NCBI GenBank assembly: GCA_005281725.1
Contig: SSBO01000009.1
Coordinates: 1,740,354-1,804,353 of the forward strand
DNA from: Wuchereria bancrofti
Taxonomy: Eukaryota; Nematoda; Chromadorea; Rhabditida; Onchocercidae
Reading direction: 5' to 3'
Length of the DNA: 64,000 nucleotides
Part shown: piece by piece, positions 37,652 through 52,018 of the stretch
Position numbering within the stretch: the stretch's first letter is position 1
Layout: the number at the start of each line of letters is the position of its first letter
Made by a program: the position numbers and the translations under genes
The notes under the pieces: model-generated
What the model was told of the DNA's origin: nothing
Databases searched by the model: none
What the model saw: the letters and a program-made list of their open reading frames with translations, nothing else

Positions 37652-40600
37652 TGGTAAACGTTTTAGAGAGGGTTTTTAAGCGTTAGAACCAACATTTTGT
37701 AATATAATTTCTCAAATATTCGATCAAAAAAAGTAACTGAACGATGAGAAATTATTTCCAATCTCGAAAATGTTAAATAAATTGAAATGAATACCTCAGC
37801 AGGACCAGTGCTTAATAAAGCATTAATTAGGCTCATCGCAGCCGTGCGTACTCGGTCGGTTTCACGATCGTTGCCGTAATTCCGGTAGATATCGTCTACC
37901 AACCGTTGAAATCTCGTCCTTTCTCCAAGAATTCTGTGAGCATCCGTTATTGCATGCAGCACTTTTTGATGTCCATCAGGTATCAAACAAATACCGGCTA
38001 ATATTTCATAACACAATACCTGTAACTCAGAAAAAAATTAATTCCTTTTTGAATCATTGATCGAAAAGATTGCTCATCCGAATAATCATCTCAGATGGAT
38101 GACACTGTGCCTGAAGTTTGCACATCATGTGAAATTTTAAAAATTTGCGAGCAATGAAATATCGTAATTTGGGTGAAACATTGGTGGACAGGTTACTATG
38201 ATTATCCATGATATTATCATACTTGCTGATCCGTCTTTTACGATTAGAAAGACTGAAGTTTGATTAATAAAATAGTCTTAGAAGATCAATATTGTATGCA
38301 ATAATTTGTGATTTTTTTGTTTGAGTCAATTTAGTTCGAATAATACTTAGAAAATCAAACTTACTGTTAGATCAAATGTTTTGCAGAACTGCTACTTTTT
38401 AAATTCATTTAATTAACCCTAAGAACAATTTTTTAATAATAAATGGAGAAAGCTCATGGCGGTTCAGTTTCATTCACTTATGGATAAATTAAAATTTACG
38501 TCATGTATTGATGGAATAAAAGTAGAATTTTCAGAAATAAATGAAATAACATTTTCAAATTTGCCAGCATTTTTCATTTATTCAAAACTACCGGCGAATT
38601 AATTCGGGATAAAAGTGTAGTGTCGGAGGATAAAAATCCATGAAAAATGAGCAAATGAGCAATTATTTACCAAACGTTCGTTTTTTCCAAATGACAATTA
38701 ATGATGCGAAGTGAGAATTGAAAATTGGAGACAGAGAGACACTAGGATAGATGGAAGGAAAGTAATTGTAATAATAAAAAAAAAGGGAAAAAATGAAATG
38801 GAAAAGCAAAGCAAATGAGATGACAATGGTTGGAATATAAATAAAATATTTTCTTTTTTATTTCTACTTTTTTTGCTGAATTTTGCCATTTGTGATTTTA
38901 ACGGAATATAGGGATTTTTATAGTTTTTGCAATTTAAACGAAACGAAAGAAAGGAAAAAAGGGAGGCAGAGAGACAGGTATTTATGAGAAATTATATTTA
39001 ATTATAAAGAAGTTTTAATGCTGAGAGGATGATGGGAGAAAAAATAGACGATTACTGTTAATATCTATGTTAGTGTACATAAAACTGTCATTAAATACTG
39101 TATTTATTTTAATTTGTTTATTTAATTATATTGACATATGTTTTGCATGTTAGTATGAAAATAAAAATTGCAATTGGATAACAAATAAGATTTTTAATTT
39201 CTGTTCCAAAATTTGAAATTTTTGCTTAAAATACAAAAAAAAAGAAGACAGGAAAATTCGCAAAAATTTGAACTATGCAATATAAAAGGTAATTTATTCA
39301 AAAATCAAAAAGAAAATTTTTTTTTTTCTTGAAGAGAAATATGACTCAATTGTAGAATCAATGGCAGTGATATTAACCTAAATGATAATTATCAGCGATG
39401 ATATGACTGCAAAATAGAAGGTCACTATTAGATACGAATATCACTTACACTCCTTTCAATATTCATTCCGCATATAACCGTAATAAGAAATTGTTAAAAT
39501 TTAAAATGTTGCATTTGAAATTTCTGATTGATAATGAAAGCGATATTAAAAAGCTTTTCTATGAACAACGAACAACAGAATCACACACATTTTTGAGTCA
39601 TTTGCATCTCCAAAGAGAGGACGCAGTACAGTTCCTATTGCATATTAATAATTCGAGAAGAAAATATTGAGATTTTGAAAAGAATGAAAGATGCTGTGAG
39701 ATTAGAAAAGTAGTTTAAATGAGGAACAAAGGAAAGATTCAGAGTAAATAACTTTGTCTAAAATTTAGAATCATCGGTTCAATCATAAAAAATATCAAAT
39801 ATTCTTCCTTTCATTAGGCATAAAAGTTCATAAAAAACGTTTTCGTCTTTTTTTTTCGAAATTCTCATAACATTGTCGCTGAAACCTTATATCACTGTGT
39901 GCTTTAATTAATCTTTAAATTTTCAAATTAAATGTATTTCTAGATTTGGGAAACCCTCTATTGATCAAGATAAAAAAATGATGAAAAAAGAGAAAATGTT
40001 ATCAGTAAGCAGTAAACGTCATTTAATCATAACTCGAATTTTTCAACATTTTTAATTTCCTTCCGAATTACTTCCAAAAGAAGGAAAAAAATAAAATAGT
40101 TGGGATGAAGCTTTGAATATTTTTGAATACACTTTAAAAATATGTGGATGAATAATAGATTTTTACATAATTTTTTTGTTTTCTTCAGCAAATACCAATT
40201 GAAAAGAGAAAAATATGGACGAAACTGATTACATTCTGAGACAATGGATGAAATTATTTTCAAATTTGTTGCAGTTTAGTAAAATTGCAAATTGGTTATT
40301 AATTGAAGTAATCATAAGTTACAAAGTTTTCTTTAATTAAAATTCAAGCAGAACGCTTTTTTCAATTCCATTAATATTAAAAATAATTGAAAATTCTATG
40401 CTGTAAAAAATTACAAATTGGAATTATAATACTTAAATTATTGTCTAATACAAGGAAATTTTGGGGTAATTTTTAATGAATGATCTAAATGCATCAATTC
40501 AGTAAAACACAAAACCGGATTTTATTTTTCGAGTTGGTTCTTCTTGTATGTTCAAATATATTTATAATAATCTCTGATTTGTCATCATAAGAATATAGCT

Positions 40601-43600
40601 AGAACAAGATATTTTTCTAATTCAAATACTGTTTTCATCAGTATAAATTATAAAAAATAAGTTGGACGACTTTTTGGTATTTGAAATTTAATAGGAAATT
40701 CAAATTTTGAGCATGAATTACAGAAAGAATTAAATGATAAAAATATATGTATGATCTAAATACGGAGAAGATCCGAGTGCACACCTGAACTACTCTTCAT
40801 AATGAAATTGTTTTTCCGGTTTCAGACTATCTTTCTGTTTCAAGCTTTAGCATATATTTACGACTAGCTTCTTGTCACTTTGAACAAATTATTACCTAAG
40901 TTTTGCACTAAATTATAAATTACTTTTCTGTTTTAGTCCTTGAAATTAGTTACATACTCATTTCACCGAAAATTTTGGACAAATTTGAAATAGAATTATT
41001 ACAGCATAACTGGGAAAACATTTACTTTTTAACTGTAAAAAAAAAAAGCAAAGAAGGAAACTCAGCAAGATTACCACTTTTAAATTACTTTCAAGGAACA
41101 ATAACCTGTATTAAAACTGAAAGTTTTTTAATAAAAATTCGAAGGAGCAGAAAGAGGTTAACGTTTAATTAAATTAATAAATGAGCCATTTTTGGAAATT
41201 TTAAAATCTCGTGCAATGTCTCATTTGTTCTTTTTATGTATATCAAAAAAAGGAAGAAATTAAGAGAAGTTGCTTCTAGAAAGACTATAAAAGTAAGACA
41301 GTAATTGTTACAACAATTAAAAAATATTTGGCATCGGACATTTGCATTTTTTTTTTGGAGATTTTTTTGACCTTTACAGGTTTTCTAGTTGTAACCTGGA
41401 AAAACTTAGAAAATATGAAATAAACGGAGCATTTTTACTTATGAAGAAGTCGTTGATTTTGATAAATGAGTGATTTTCATTTTTGACGAGAAATTTTTCA
41501 AGCTCAGTTGCACTGTCAGAAAATTTGATTTCTTGACGGAAAAGTTTCAAATATAATATTTCGAAACGATAAACGAATGGAATAATAATTAAAGTGAGAA
41601 GGTTTTGCGACCAATTAGAATTATAATAATTAATTTACAGAAGCAGAATTTCTGCATCTGTAAGCAACAAAGAAAAGCTAACATTATCATAAATAATAAT
41701 AAGTATGGATGGGTCAAAAATATAAATTTCATTTTTCATTTAATTGCCAAATACTTTTATTTATTTATAAAAACTTTAGAAATGAAAATTCATCGAATTA
41801 TAAATTCATGAATAAATTGTAGGGAATAAAAAATTGGAAATATGGAAAAAACTAACAAATCATTCAAAATTTTGATTTTCTGTCTTTTCTAATATGCATT
41901 TCTCATAAAATGCGTATTTTCAACATAATAGAAGTTTTTTTCTAATTTTTTTCCATTCCTTTAATTAATTAAAACAATCAATTTTCTTATATTTTTCAAA
42001 TTATTTGAAAATTCTAGGAGAAATTATTAGGCGATTGCTTTCATTTACTGCTAATTTCATCAAATTTGTGGAGAAAAATTAGCTTGATGATGGCACATTT
42101 CTTCAGGAATTTTTACTGTTTCAAATTCATGAATTGACTTTCACAGAAATTAAGTTGAAAAGGTTTCTTTCTTCTGATTTCTCATAAATAAATGACCAAT
42201 CAATAAAACAAGGTGGTAGTTCAGATCAATTGGAAAGATCAAAAAGGGGAATGAAAGGGCGAATGCTTTCACATAATTATCTTTCCGGATACACACCGAT
42301 TCAAAATCCGGTTCAACCTTTATTTTAAATATGTGTATAGCAAAAATAAACCAATAAATAAGCAAACTAATCGAAAATTTTTGGAAATTGAAAAAAGAGG
42401 AAGAACCATAGAAAAGTACAAATGACATTTATAGCCAGCTTGTTTACTTTATTTTTTGCATTTTAACTTTTCCTTTCTTCCATTCTGCCTCTTTTCCGGA
42501 AAGTTTTATTTACTTTGAAAAGGAAGTTTTTATGTTTTCAAATTTCTGCATAAAAATGAAGAAAAAATATATAAAAAAAGGAAAATATAGAAAGAGAATG
42601 GAATGAAAAGAGATAATAATAGTATGAAATATTGAAATTAAAAGCAAAAACTATCCAAATTTCAATAATTCATTAATTGTATAAACACTGTAAATTCTTG
42701 TAATTGAAGTGAAGAGATTACGAGACTATCGGTAATACTCACAATTAAGGTTACTACATAATACTTCTTGATCATTCTAATCTTATCTACTCTCGATAAT
42801 GATTGACTTATTCATCAGATACATGCACTTTGTGTAATAAACTTTCATTCTAAGATTCGTTTTAGAATGATAAAATCTATTCTCACCTTCCTTCTGGCTT
42901 AAGCAGAATCAATTTTGCATGAAACAGCGCCATTTTTCAATAAATCAATTAAAAAAAATAACCTATCAAGAAGGACCAAGTACGAATCACTGCGACACTT
43001 AAACTAATTTTTCTTCTTCATTCAAACTTAAATAATTAAATGATAATCAAATGGTTAGTCCATAACATAGCAACTAGATTAATTCCATTCTAATGTTTAT
43101 TTCATTCACAAATAGAAATAGAGAAGAAGAATGGCTAATTTGCATTCCAATGTTATTACTATTACAACAACTGCACAACGCGAGCATTCCGATGACCTTT
43201 TATGAACTGCTCGTACTATCCAATCACCGCCCAATGATCTAGCAAATTCAGCTTCGAATCATTTTATCCAATCACCGCCCAATGATCTAGCAAATTCAGC
43301 TTCGAATCATTTTATCCAATCACCGCCCAATGATCTAGCAAATTCAGCTTCGAATCATTTTATCCAATCACTGCCCAATGATCTAGCAAATTCAGCTTCG
43401 AATCATTTTAGGGAAGAGTGAAATGAAGGAAAAGAAGATAAAAAAGACAATTAAGAATGAAATGTTTCATCTTGAAATCATTCAAAATCGTGTTCATTCA
43501 ATATTTAGATTTATCTATGTATTTGTGTTAGCAAACAAATAACAAAATAAACAACAATAAAGAAAAAATTCTTTTATAGCAGAACATTATTAAAATGACG

Positions 43601-46132
43601 TAGATTATTGCATACTGAAAGTTTAATGATTTCAAATTTAAACAAATCTTTTCATTTTGTATTTTGAGTTTGAGGAAGAAAATGTTATGCAATAATAAAC
43701 GAAAGAAGAAAATATTTTTCATTTCTCCCTGAATTCATTCAACTGAGATCGGCGTATAAAAATATATATGAAATGGACGGCAAAGCTCTTTAAGTGAATT
43801 AATGATGCAACCAATTTTATAAAAATTTGACAAAACGATTCTTGTCAATGGTTTAAAAAAGTTTTCAATACAGCAAATATCACTAAATACTAATATAATC
43901 ATCTACCACTAATCATTCTGCTTATCAAACAAATAAAATTTCCTTTAATATTTTGTGTGATCGATAAACCTTAGAATAAATGAAATAAATTAAGTCACAA
44001 TTATTTTTGTTTTTTTCAAAAACTACATAGTTTGAAAATTTGGAAGGAAGCAGAATATTTTCCAATCATTCTGACATTCGATTTAAAACATTGGATGCTT
44101 TCTACTCTCACTGCAATTTATCACCAAGTGATAATGCTAATTAATATTTTTTTTCTTTTTCTCGACCATTTTACTAGAAAAAATTACTGCTGCTATTACT
44201 GTAGAAGACAAACTGAGATCACAAATGCATCATTTCGAGAGTTAGAAATAGTGAACTGAGGCTCCTTGGACTATCAGTTATGCTTATCACATATCAGTTT
44301 ATCAGTTTGACATTATGGAAAACCAAGGCAGATAATTTGAAAAATTCTAGAAAACAAAAAATATAACCTTGCACTTAGCACTTGAAAGACAAGTGGACGA
44401 AGCAATGACACAAAGTGTGTCATTCGATGATAAAACAACCAATCGACCAACCTGAAAAGAATTTCATGTCATTTCAATTTCATGTGATCCATGTATTTGT
44501 CTAATTTTCAATGAATAACCAATTAGATATTTAATTTTCCAATTCTTTTTTGCTGCATTTTATTTTTTCTAATTTTTGCCTTTTGAAATTGCAATTCAAA
44601 TAAGTACTGCATATTGCATTTCATATAAGTTACTACAATAGTTAAAGTGTTCGAAATTTGATTTTTCAAATCATTTCAAATTTGAAAAGAAAACCAATCA
44701 CAGTTGCATGTCTGAAAATTGTAATGAACAGAAAACTGAAAAAACGTTGACTTTTTCGTTGTTTTTTGAAAATTTAATTTAAAAATTTTTCAGAGATAAA
44801 AATTAGTATTATGTTTGCATTTTATAAGTTTATAATATCTTTTGAGAATCAGAAATAATAATTGGAGAATACCGTCGAATTGAGAAGAGCTCGAAAGCAA
44901 AGCAAAATAGCAGCTGCGTGTTGTTCCAGCCCAGGTCGTCTCGGACATTCACTTAGCAAACTTTTTAATTGTCCACTGCCACCTAATTTTACGAAACTTT
45001 CAACATAACTGCAATAATTTGATAGCTTAACAAATTGATTATCAAATCTATTCCGAAATACATAAAAGATAATTAGCTGAAAGATTTTCCAATTATCATT
45101 AATCAGTTAATAATTTCGATGTATCACACATTCATACATTCTTCTAAGCTATGTAAAGATTTCTGTGTAAGCTATTAGCACTAATTTTACATTAATTTTA
45201 TTAAACATTATATTTTATTAAACAAATTTCGATCAATTTGAAAATCCTTACAAAATTTTTCTGATTTTTCAAATTTGTAAATGGCTGATTACCTGTGTGA
45301 TTGTGTCCTTAGCGAAATAAACAACGCTTCCAAGATATAAAGATTATTATCACTGTCTAATAAATTATGCTCTTGAATCATCTCCAAGAATTTCTCTGCT
45401 ATTTTACTGTTACCTATGCCATATTTATCCTAAAACCGTTTTTAAAATGTAAAATTTGTAAATTTAAGATTTGTTTATAAAAAATTTCAAATTGATGGTT
45501 AGATTTTATACGATATGCATACAATGTACCTAAATTGTTTATCATTGATATTTTGAATTTGAATGAAACATCACAACAAAGTACCTTCTCGTAGTAAAAT
45601 AGTTCATTTGCCATCCATCTTATCAATTATTAATTAACAATAGACACATTTATCCGAAAATTTAAGTGTTACTTACTCGTATAGCATTTTGTTCTGTGAG
45701 CATTAAACATTTCTTTTCAATTGGCTGATCGAGTAACAACTTTTGGTTTTCGGGTGATAAATCTAACTCTGCCTGAAAAAGCATAGACTAATAAGTTAAA
45801 AGTAGTATACCAACTGATTTCTTAGAATTTGTCGAAATGTTCAAAAAGGAACAAAGTATATAATATTGAAGTAAAATGAAATATTATAAATTAAGAATAA
45901 AAAGATCTAAAAAGTATAATAATTAATTTAGCAAAAAACATACGAGAAGTCTGGGAAATGCAATGTCAACTTCACACTTATTAAGATTAGCTGCATCCAA
46001 GGTAAAAACCAAATTGTGCAATGGATCAGGTGGGAAGATATACTTCTCTTCAATATGCATTTTCTCTTCTTTGATGTCATCTGATCTGACCCAATTGAAA
46101 CAACGTAGCATTTGATTTACCGCATCAATCAT
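30595..46132 (-). CDS. DAAM-family formin
   Basis: Actin-nucleating formin of the DAAM (Dishevelled-associated activator of morphogenesis) class, acting in the cytoplasm. Nineteen exons in transcript order: 46132-45944, 45772-45677, 45429-45293, 45008-44873, 44451-44368, 38019-37795, 36219-36062, 35361-35176, 34965-34858, 34552-34415, 34085-33785, 33598-33353, 32753-32638, 32452-32364, 32248-32132, 31957-31795, 31665-31446, 31200-31017, 30722-30595. All are in phase and give 1006 aa; human DAAM1 is 1078. Order: GTPase-binding/FH3 region (about 30-440; [29 protein letters not shown]), coiled coil (about 440-486), short FH1 (7 consecutive Pro, about 520-526), FH2 (about 548-960; [57 protein letters not shown]), and a C-terminal DAD ([14 protein letters not shown] then basic RSRKKLS). 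The intact DAD implies autoinhibition released by Rho-type GTPase binding, as known for the family. Confidence 0.94.
37614..37648. repeat. (GA)n microsatellite
   Basis: About 17 GA repeats in a formin intron, about 150 bp downstream in transcript sense of the exon 37795-38019. In the transcript it reads as a CU tract. Confidence 0.95.
38020..44367. other. 6.3-kb intron of the formin gene
   Basis: This intron separates the exons ending SSAKCK and beginning VLCYEIL. The protein is contiguous with the family across this point, so no exon is missing. It is by far the longest intron of the window and contains the 48-bp minisatellite at 43218-43409. The open frames inside it are A+T-rich noise. 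Confidence 0.8.
43218..43409. repeat. 48-bp minisatellite, 4 copies
   Basis: Four head-to-tail copies start at 43218, 43266, 43314 and 43362. The first three are identical; the fourth differs by a single C to T in CCGCCC. Each unit begins ATCCAATCACCGCCCAATGA and so carries two CCAAT motifs. The array is in the long formin intron and is richer in G+C than its surroundings. Confidence 0.97.
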
Positions 46133-46142
46133 TCTAGAAAAG
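46133..46142 (-). promoter_or_regulatory. Putative spliced-leader acceptor of the formin gene
   Basis: The minus strand reads TTTTCTAG then A then ATG at 46132. An acceptor one base before the start codon, with no recognisable upstream coding exon, fits SL trans-splicing. A cis acceptor from a 5' UTR exon in the following 16 kb is the alternative. Confidence 0.45.
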
Positions 46143-48269
46143 AAGCCAAATGTTTACCTGAACAACTAACTGGAAATACTGTCAACAATGATCGCATGTG
46201 AAAGAGTGATAAGTTAATCAACTGATAAAGACAACTCAGTAGAGAGAGTAATTTATTGAGATTGTAATAAATGAGAGTAATGAATGATTTATTGTGGGAA
46301 GAATTTGTTGCTTAGTGTCACTAAAAGAAAATAGAAAAAATTATTATTATCAAGTATTTGCCATCAATTGCACTGGGATATTTCAACTTCGAGATTTTGA
46401 AATTTCGTTCCTTACAATTAAAAATTAAAAGAAAATTTAGATAACTTTGTGACGTTGCAGAAGTTATTGTTTATAAAACGCGGAAATTAATGAGACTATA
46501 ATTTGCAAACGTAATATTTAGTTATTATTAGCAATAGATGTACAATTGATTCATTTATTTAATTGAAACTTATTATTAATTTTTCAATTATTATTTCTCT
46601 AATAAAACAACAAACAATTGTTTATTTCATTTAGACAGTGAAATAGTCAACTATTTCAATAGTTGCTTGATTCAGAGATATTCACTGAATTGTTTATAGA
46701 TGGATGATATGACCTTTATGATATGGGTAAGATATAAAGTTTAGAAAAAATTGTTTACATATGTTACTGACCACAACCATATGTTAGGTAGTTGTTAACG
46801 ATAGTTAACCATTTCTGAATTTTTTTGAAATAAATTAACAAATTTTATGAATAATTTTATTCGATACAGATTTAAGATAATAAAGACAACAAGAAATAAA
46901 ATTCGGTTAATTAACTAGAATCGGTTCAAAAAAGAAAAGCTTAGATTTACAGAATGTGCAATAAATCAGTAAATCAAAGGAATAAATAAAGTGTCATTTA
47001 AATTCTTTTTATCAATTACATATACTAATATTTTGTTATTTTGTTAAGAAATTTAAATAAAATATTAATGAATTATTTTGGGAAGTAAAATGCAGCGTTA
47101 CTTTTTGCAATTTCGATCATTGCTCAAAATGCGGAATATATTTTTATGTAAACAAATCGGCTTTGCTTCATTTTTGATAAATTTACTTAATGCAAATTAT
47201 TGAAATACCAATTAATCATTTGGCGATATTTTCTTGTTTGATATCATTGAAATAGAATATCGCTCTGTCTCAAAACTGTTAAATTAATTAAATTAAGTCT
47301 AATGGTAGTAAATGATTTAGTAAAGTAGTGGCAAAAGTAATAATAAGAGAGGATTTCAATACAATCCTTAAATCAGAATATTTGAAAAAATGATTAAAAT
47401 ATCAATAATTCATATTTTTGAAATTTTAAAACGCAATCATAAATTGCAAATTTCAAATTTTGATTTGTATTAGAAGCGTAAAGTTCATATAAGACTGAAA
47501 TAATGGATAATATTGTAGGATATGCAAATATATTATAAAGTAAACAAATTACAACAATGATAAAATAGGAATTGGTTTGGTCCATTTAGAATAAGTTTGT
47601 ATAACACAAATTATTTGATAGTACAATACTTTCACGACTATTTAAACTTGCCATTTCAATAAATTCTGTAAAAACCACTTTTATAGAAGAATTTTACAAA
47701 AATAATACTGCATGGAAAGTTCCTAAACGTATAATAACTGTAAGCAATTAGTAATGTAAATTTAGGAATTGAATAATTAAAAACACATATAGCAAATGCT
47801 TTTCATATTGATAATGATGAAATTTTCATATGACTGAAAAGATGAGAAGGCATTCTTTCGCTTATATTAATTTCGTTTTATCTGTAATGAGCGAAGGGTA
47901 TTTATTAATCAGATCTTAATTTCTTCCTTAAATCATCAATTCAAGTTTTCATTTGAATAAGCTCACTTCTAGTACTTATTTTAAACTAAACAAATCTGCA
48001 AAAGTTGCAGCATCCGTTTCTCTTCAATCCAATTAATATCAATCCATCCACTCGGTCAACTGCAATTTCAACAATACAACTTTGTTCATAAATCAAACAT
48101 AATGAAAACGAAATAAGAATTACTAGCTAAAAATAAAATGCGAATTAATCATTTGAAATTAAAAAAACTAACATTGCTGAAAGTAAAGCCGTATATAATT
48201 ATCATTATCATATCACTGCATGTTACTTGATCACTGTGAATTTTATATTTCATTAACACGTTTAAATTA

Positions 48270-48311
48270 ACAACAAGTTTAATTTGATTTCAATTAAATT
48301 AAGCTTGTTGT
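48270..48311. repeat. Inverted repeat, 16-bp arms with one mismatch
   Basis: ACAACAAGTTTAATTT (48270-48285) pairs with AAATTAAGCTTGTTGT (48296-48311) with one mismatch, around a 10-nt loop. Confidence 0.8.
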
Positions 48312-50785
48312 GGTTTTGGAAATATTTACATAAAATTGTCATTCTGCTATACATGAAATGAGTAAATGAAAAGAATTTGCTGGAAACAAGTATTTATTAA
48401 TAACAGGTGTAAGTCGATGAAAATAAAAAGAAATTCAATTAAATTAAAATATTAAAAAGAAAGAAGGAAAAAAGGTTTTTCTTTTCCCAGTTTATACGAT
48501 ATGAACAAAAGCAGTTATACAAACATACGTTGACAATAGGATGACACTACAAATATGTTTTCCTTTTTTCTCATTTAAAAAATTCCGAATAAATGGATCG
48601 AAATAATTCGAAAATAATATTAATTACAATAAAATAGTATTATCATTTGTTAGTGAAAAGGAGCAAATTTATCCATGAAATAAACAAATAATTTATAATA
48701 TTAATAAAATTTTGATTAATATTTTTTGACACAATCAGAAATATCAAACAAAAAAATTTTCCTCTTTTTTTGCTAACGGAAAAAATAAAATTATTATTGA
48801 CATAAATAAAATTATTGCTCATCATTCTTTTATTTGTTCAAATATGAAAACTTATTGACAATAAATTTGGAAGGGAAAGAAATGGAACGGACTAATAAAA
48901 CTTAGAAAATCTATAAGCTAATGAGCAATTTGATTAATTTATTTCTATTTTTCTTTTCTTATTTATAATATTTGTTCTTTCATTTTTGAATGACTTTTAT
49001 TTTTATTATTCATTTGCCTATCATTTGCAATTGTTTAGACAAAATTTATGAAAGAAAAAAAATTAGAATTTGAATGAAATATTTGAATTGCTTTATTGCA
49101 AATGTTCTGTTCAGTAATAATTAATTCAAATATTTTACTGAGTAAAAAACTAAGCAATACTTCAAATTATATTAATTACAATTGACTGACACTAATATAA
49201 ACCATTCCATTGTTTGTTAATTTCAAATTGTCCAACAAACTTTTATATACAACAATAATTCTTAAAATTAACAGAAAAATATTGGCATACTTCTCGGTTC
49301 ACTTAGAATGACAATTTTTGGAAAATTTTAATTTGTAGTGCAACGCATTAATGATAGTGACAACAACAAATATACGTAAACAATAAACATAAAATAAACT
49401 AACTGCAAAATCGACAATTATTGATCCTACAAATAAATTGATTAATTAAGCATTTAAGCGCAATTATTCATTTTTAAAAACAATGATTAGAAGTATAGCT
49501 AAGAAATAAGTAGAAAAAGAAAGAAAAAAAGTGAAGCAAAATTAAGTAGTAAATAAAGTTGAACAAATTCCGCCGAATATTATTCCGAAATATGAAAAAC
49601 CGTTCCAATACAATTTTTCCTTTTTTTTGCATTTATATGAATGCATCGAAATGTTTGCATATTTTTTGAGGCAAATAACTCTGTTGGGAATACAAATGGG
49701 AGCAGATTTAAAATTTAAATAGGAAGAAAAAAAGCACTGATCAAAAGAAAATAAATAAACAAATTTAGGATGAACTGGATTATCTAATTATCCTTTTTCT
49801 TCATTTCTCTCTTCTCTTCTACGAACTTCTATTGTTAAAGTAATTGTAAGCCTCTCTCTCTCTCAACATATTCTCTTCTTCCTTTTAAAGAAAAAAAAAA
49901 AAATTAAAAAAGGAAAACTTTAACCGATCAATGCTAATAAAACAAATATTTTGCTTCTCATTTCTTTAATTAGTTTACCTTTCCATTTTATCCACAGTGT
50001 AGTTGTTTTGTACTTAAAAGTTTGGAATTTGTATATGACAGATTGTAAATTTGTGACGTAGGAAATTCTATACTCAATTTAATAACATTTAAATCATTTT
50101 TAAATTTAAACGATGAAGAACAAATGTGACAAAGATTGATGAAAATTTTAGCAAAAATTAGCAAATCTTAATAAACCATTAGATTAGACTTTAAAGTGTG
50201 AAATTATCATTGATGTTAATAATTGGAATTTGCATAAAGGTATATGCGAGATCAATAAGATAATGCAATAATTGAATGAAATTTTGTCACTTTTTAAAAA
50301 TTCAATTATAATTTAAAAGAATGTAAATTATATGTGAAATATGTAAATTAAACTTACTCGTGCTATCAGGTAAATTCTATTTTAAAACTTTCAATCATTC
50401 ATCTTTAATCTCAGTTCCCCTCCATCTAGCACAGTCGATAATATTATACAAAATTATTTGAATTTCTAAAAATAGTTTTTATTTCATCAAACCATCCATC
50501 TACGCTTGCTGTTTTTATATTTCTCAAATATATTTCCAATTTTATCGCTTTTTAAATGTAATAAATTATGAATCAATTTAACCTTATTTTAATGCTTTTC
50601 CTTCTTCTCTTTTTTCCTTCTGAAATATAACCTAAAGAAAAAATTGATTCGTAGGTTAGGTAAGAATAGTTGACATTGTGACAAATACTTAAGAGATTCA
50701 TTATACATGTAAATATACGAAAAAGATGAATTGATATAGGTGAAAAGGATGGAAAACCTGCCACTATGTTCATTTCACGTTGATA

Positions 50786-51080
50786 TGATAAGAATGATAA
50801 CAACTATCAATTGTTGAAACTTAGTAAATTCATATTTACTTTTTCTGCTTTAGCACTGTTATCGCACAAACATTGATTATCAAAAAATTTCACAGCTGTC
50901 AACTTTCTTGTTGTTTCATATTGTTCGGTAATTCAAATAAAATAATAATTCTAGTGATTATCAGAACTAAGAAAATAATATTAATAATCAACACTGATAG
51001 CATCAAAATAACGACCTCATTAACTGATAATTGACTTTGGTGATAACACTAATTCAAATTTCAGTGATAGCAGATGATAG
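50786..51080. promoter_or_regulatory. Cluster of GATA-type motifs
   Basis: About ten TGATAA/TGATAG/TTATCA/TTATCG sequences on both strands within roughly 300 bp, for example TGATAAGAATGATAAC near 50786, and GTGATAAC, GTGATAGC and GATGATAGC near 51040-51080. In nematodes TGATAA is the preferred site of intestinal ELT-type GATA factors. An enhancer role is inference only, as A+T-rich DNA gives many such matches by chance. Confidence 0.25.
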
Positions 51081-52018
51081 CACATGACGAACGATTCTAA
51101 TAAGAAGAAAGAATGCACCGCAAGTTGTCAAAAGCACTTCCTGAAGAATAGAGCTCTATTTGCATATATTTGAAATTTTGAAATAATCATTAATTGGTCA
51201 GTGGTTGAGGCGATTAATTAAACAATTCCACACCTTCCAACTCATTACAAGATTATTTTTTCTAACTTTTAACACATTTATCAAACTTTAGCACTATTCC
51301 GTCATTTAATGAGTAATTTTTAAAAGGATAATATTCCATAATTGGTCAAAGTGCAATACAATCAATTAAATAATTTGTTAACTCTTTATGGAATAAGCCA
51401 AAATATTTCAAATTTTATTCCAAGCAAATTTAATAATTGGAGGAAGGATTGAAGTATAATTAAAAAATTTTCATTGCTTTTCCATCTTTCGCTCTCTTTC
51501 TTTCTCTACATAAACATATATTCCTCAGCAACGAATCAAACCATTAAAGAAGGCGGCAGATCAAACGTCCCACTGTGACAACTGCAATAAGCGCAATTAG
51601 AATGAAATATGTCAAAGTAGTGTCACTTTCATCAATTCACCACCATAATGAAATAATTGAAATGTTGTACAAAATATGGCGATCGATCGTTTTTTGGTAC
51701 AAATTAAAATATATTTGTTAAAAATCACAGCTATTGGACTTTTTGTGTCATTTTGGATGAAAAAGAACAATCATTAACACACAACTATTACTCACTGAAA
51801 GAAAATTTCATAATACTAAATAGATAAAATAATTTTCAATTTGAATTGTTAATTTTGGAAATGAAATGCTTAAAAGACAATTTCTTGAATGAAATTAAGA
51901 TACAACTAATACCATATTTGTTTATTTATAGTGAAGGAATAGTAATCTAAATTGATTTCATTTTTTATTTCTAGAAAAATTTTGTTAATGTTTCCATAGA
52001 TGAAGCGAATTTACGTCA

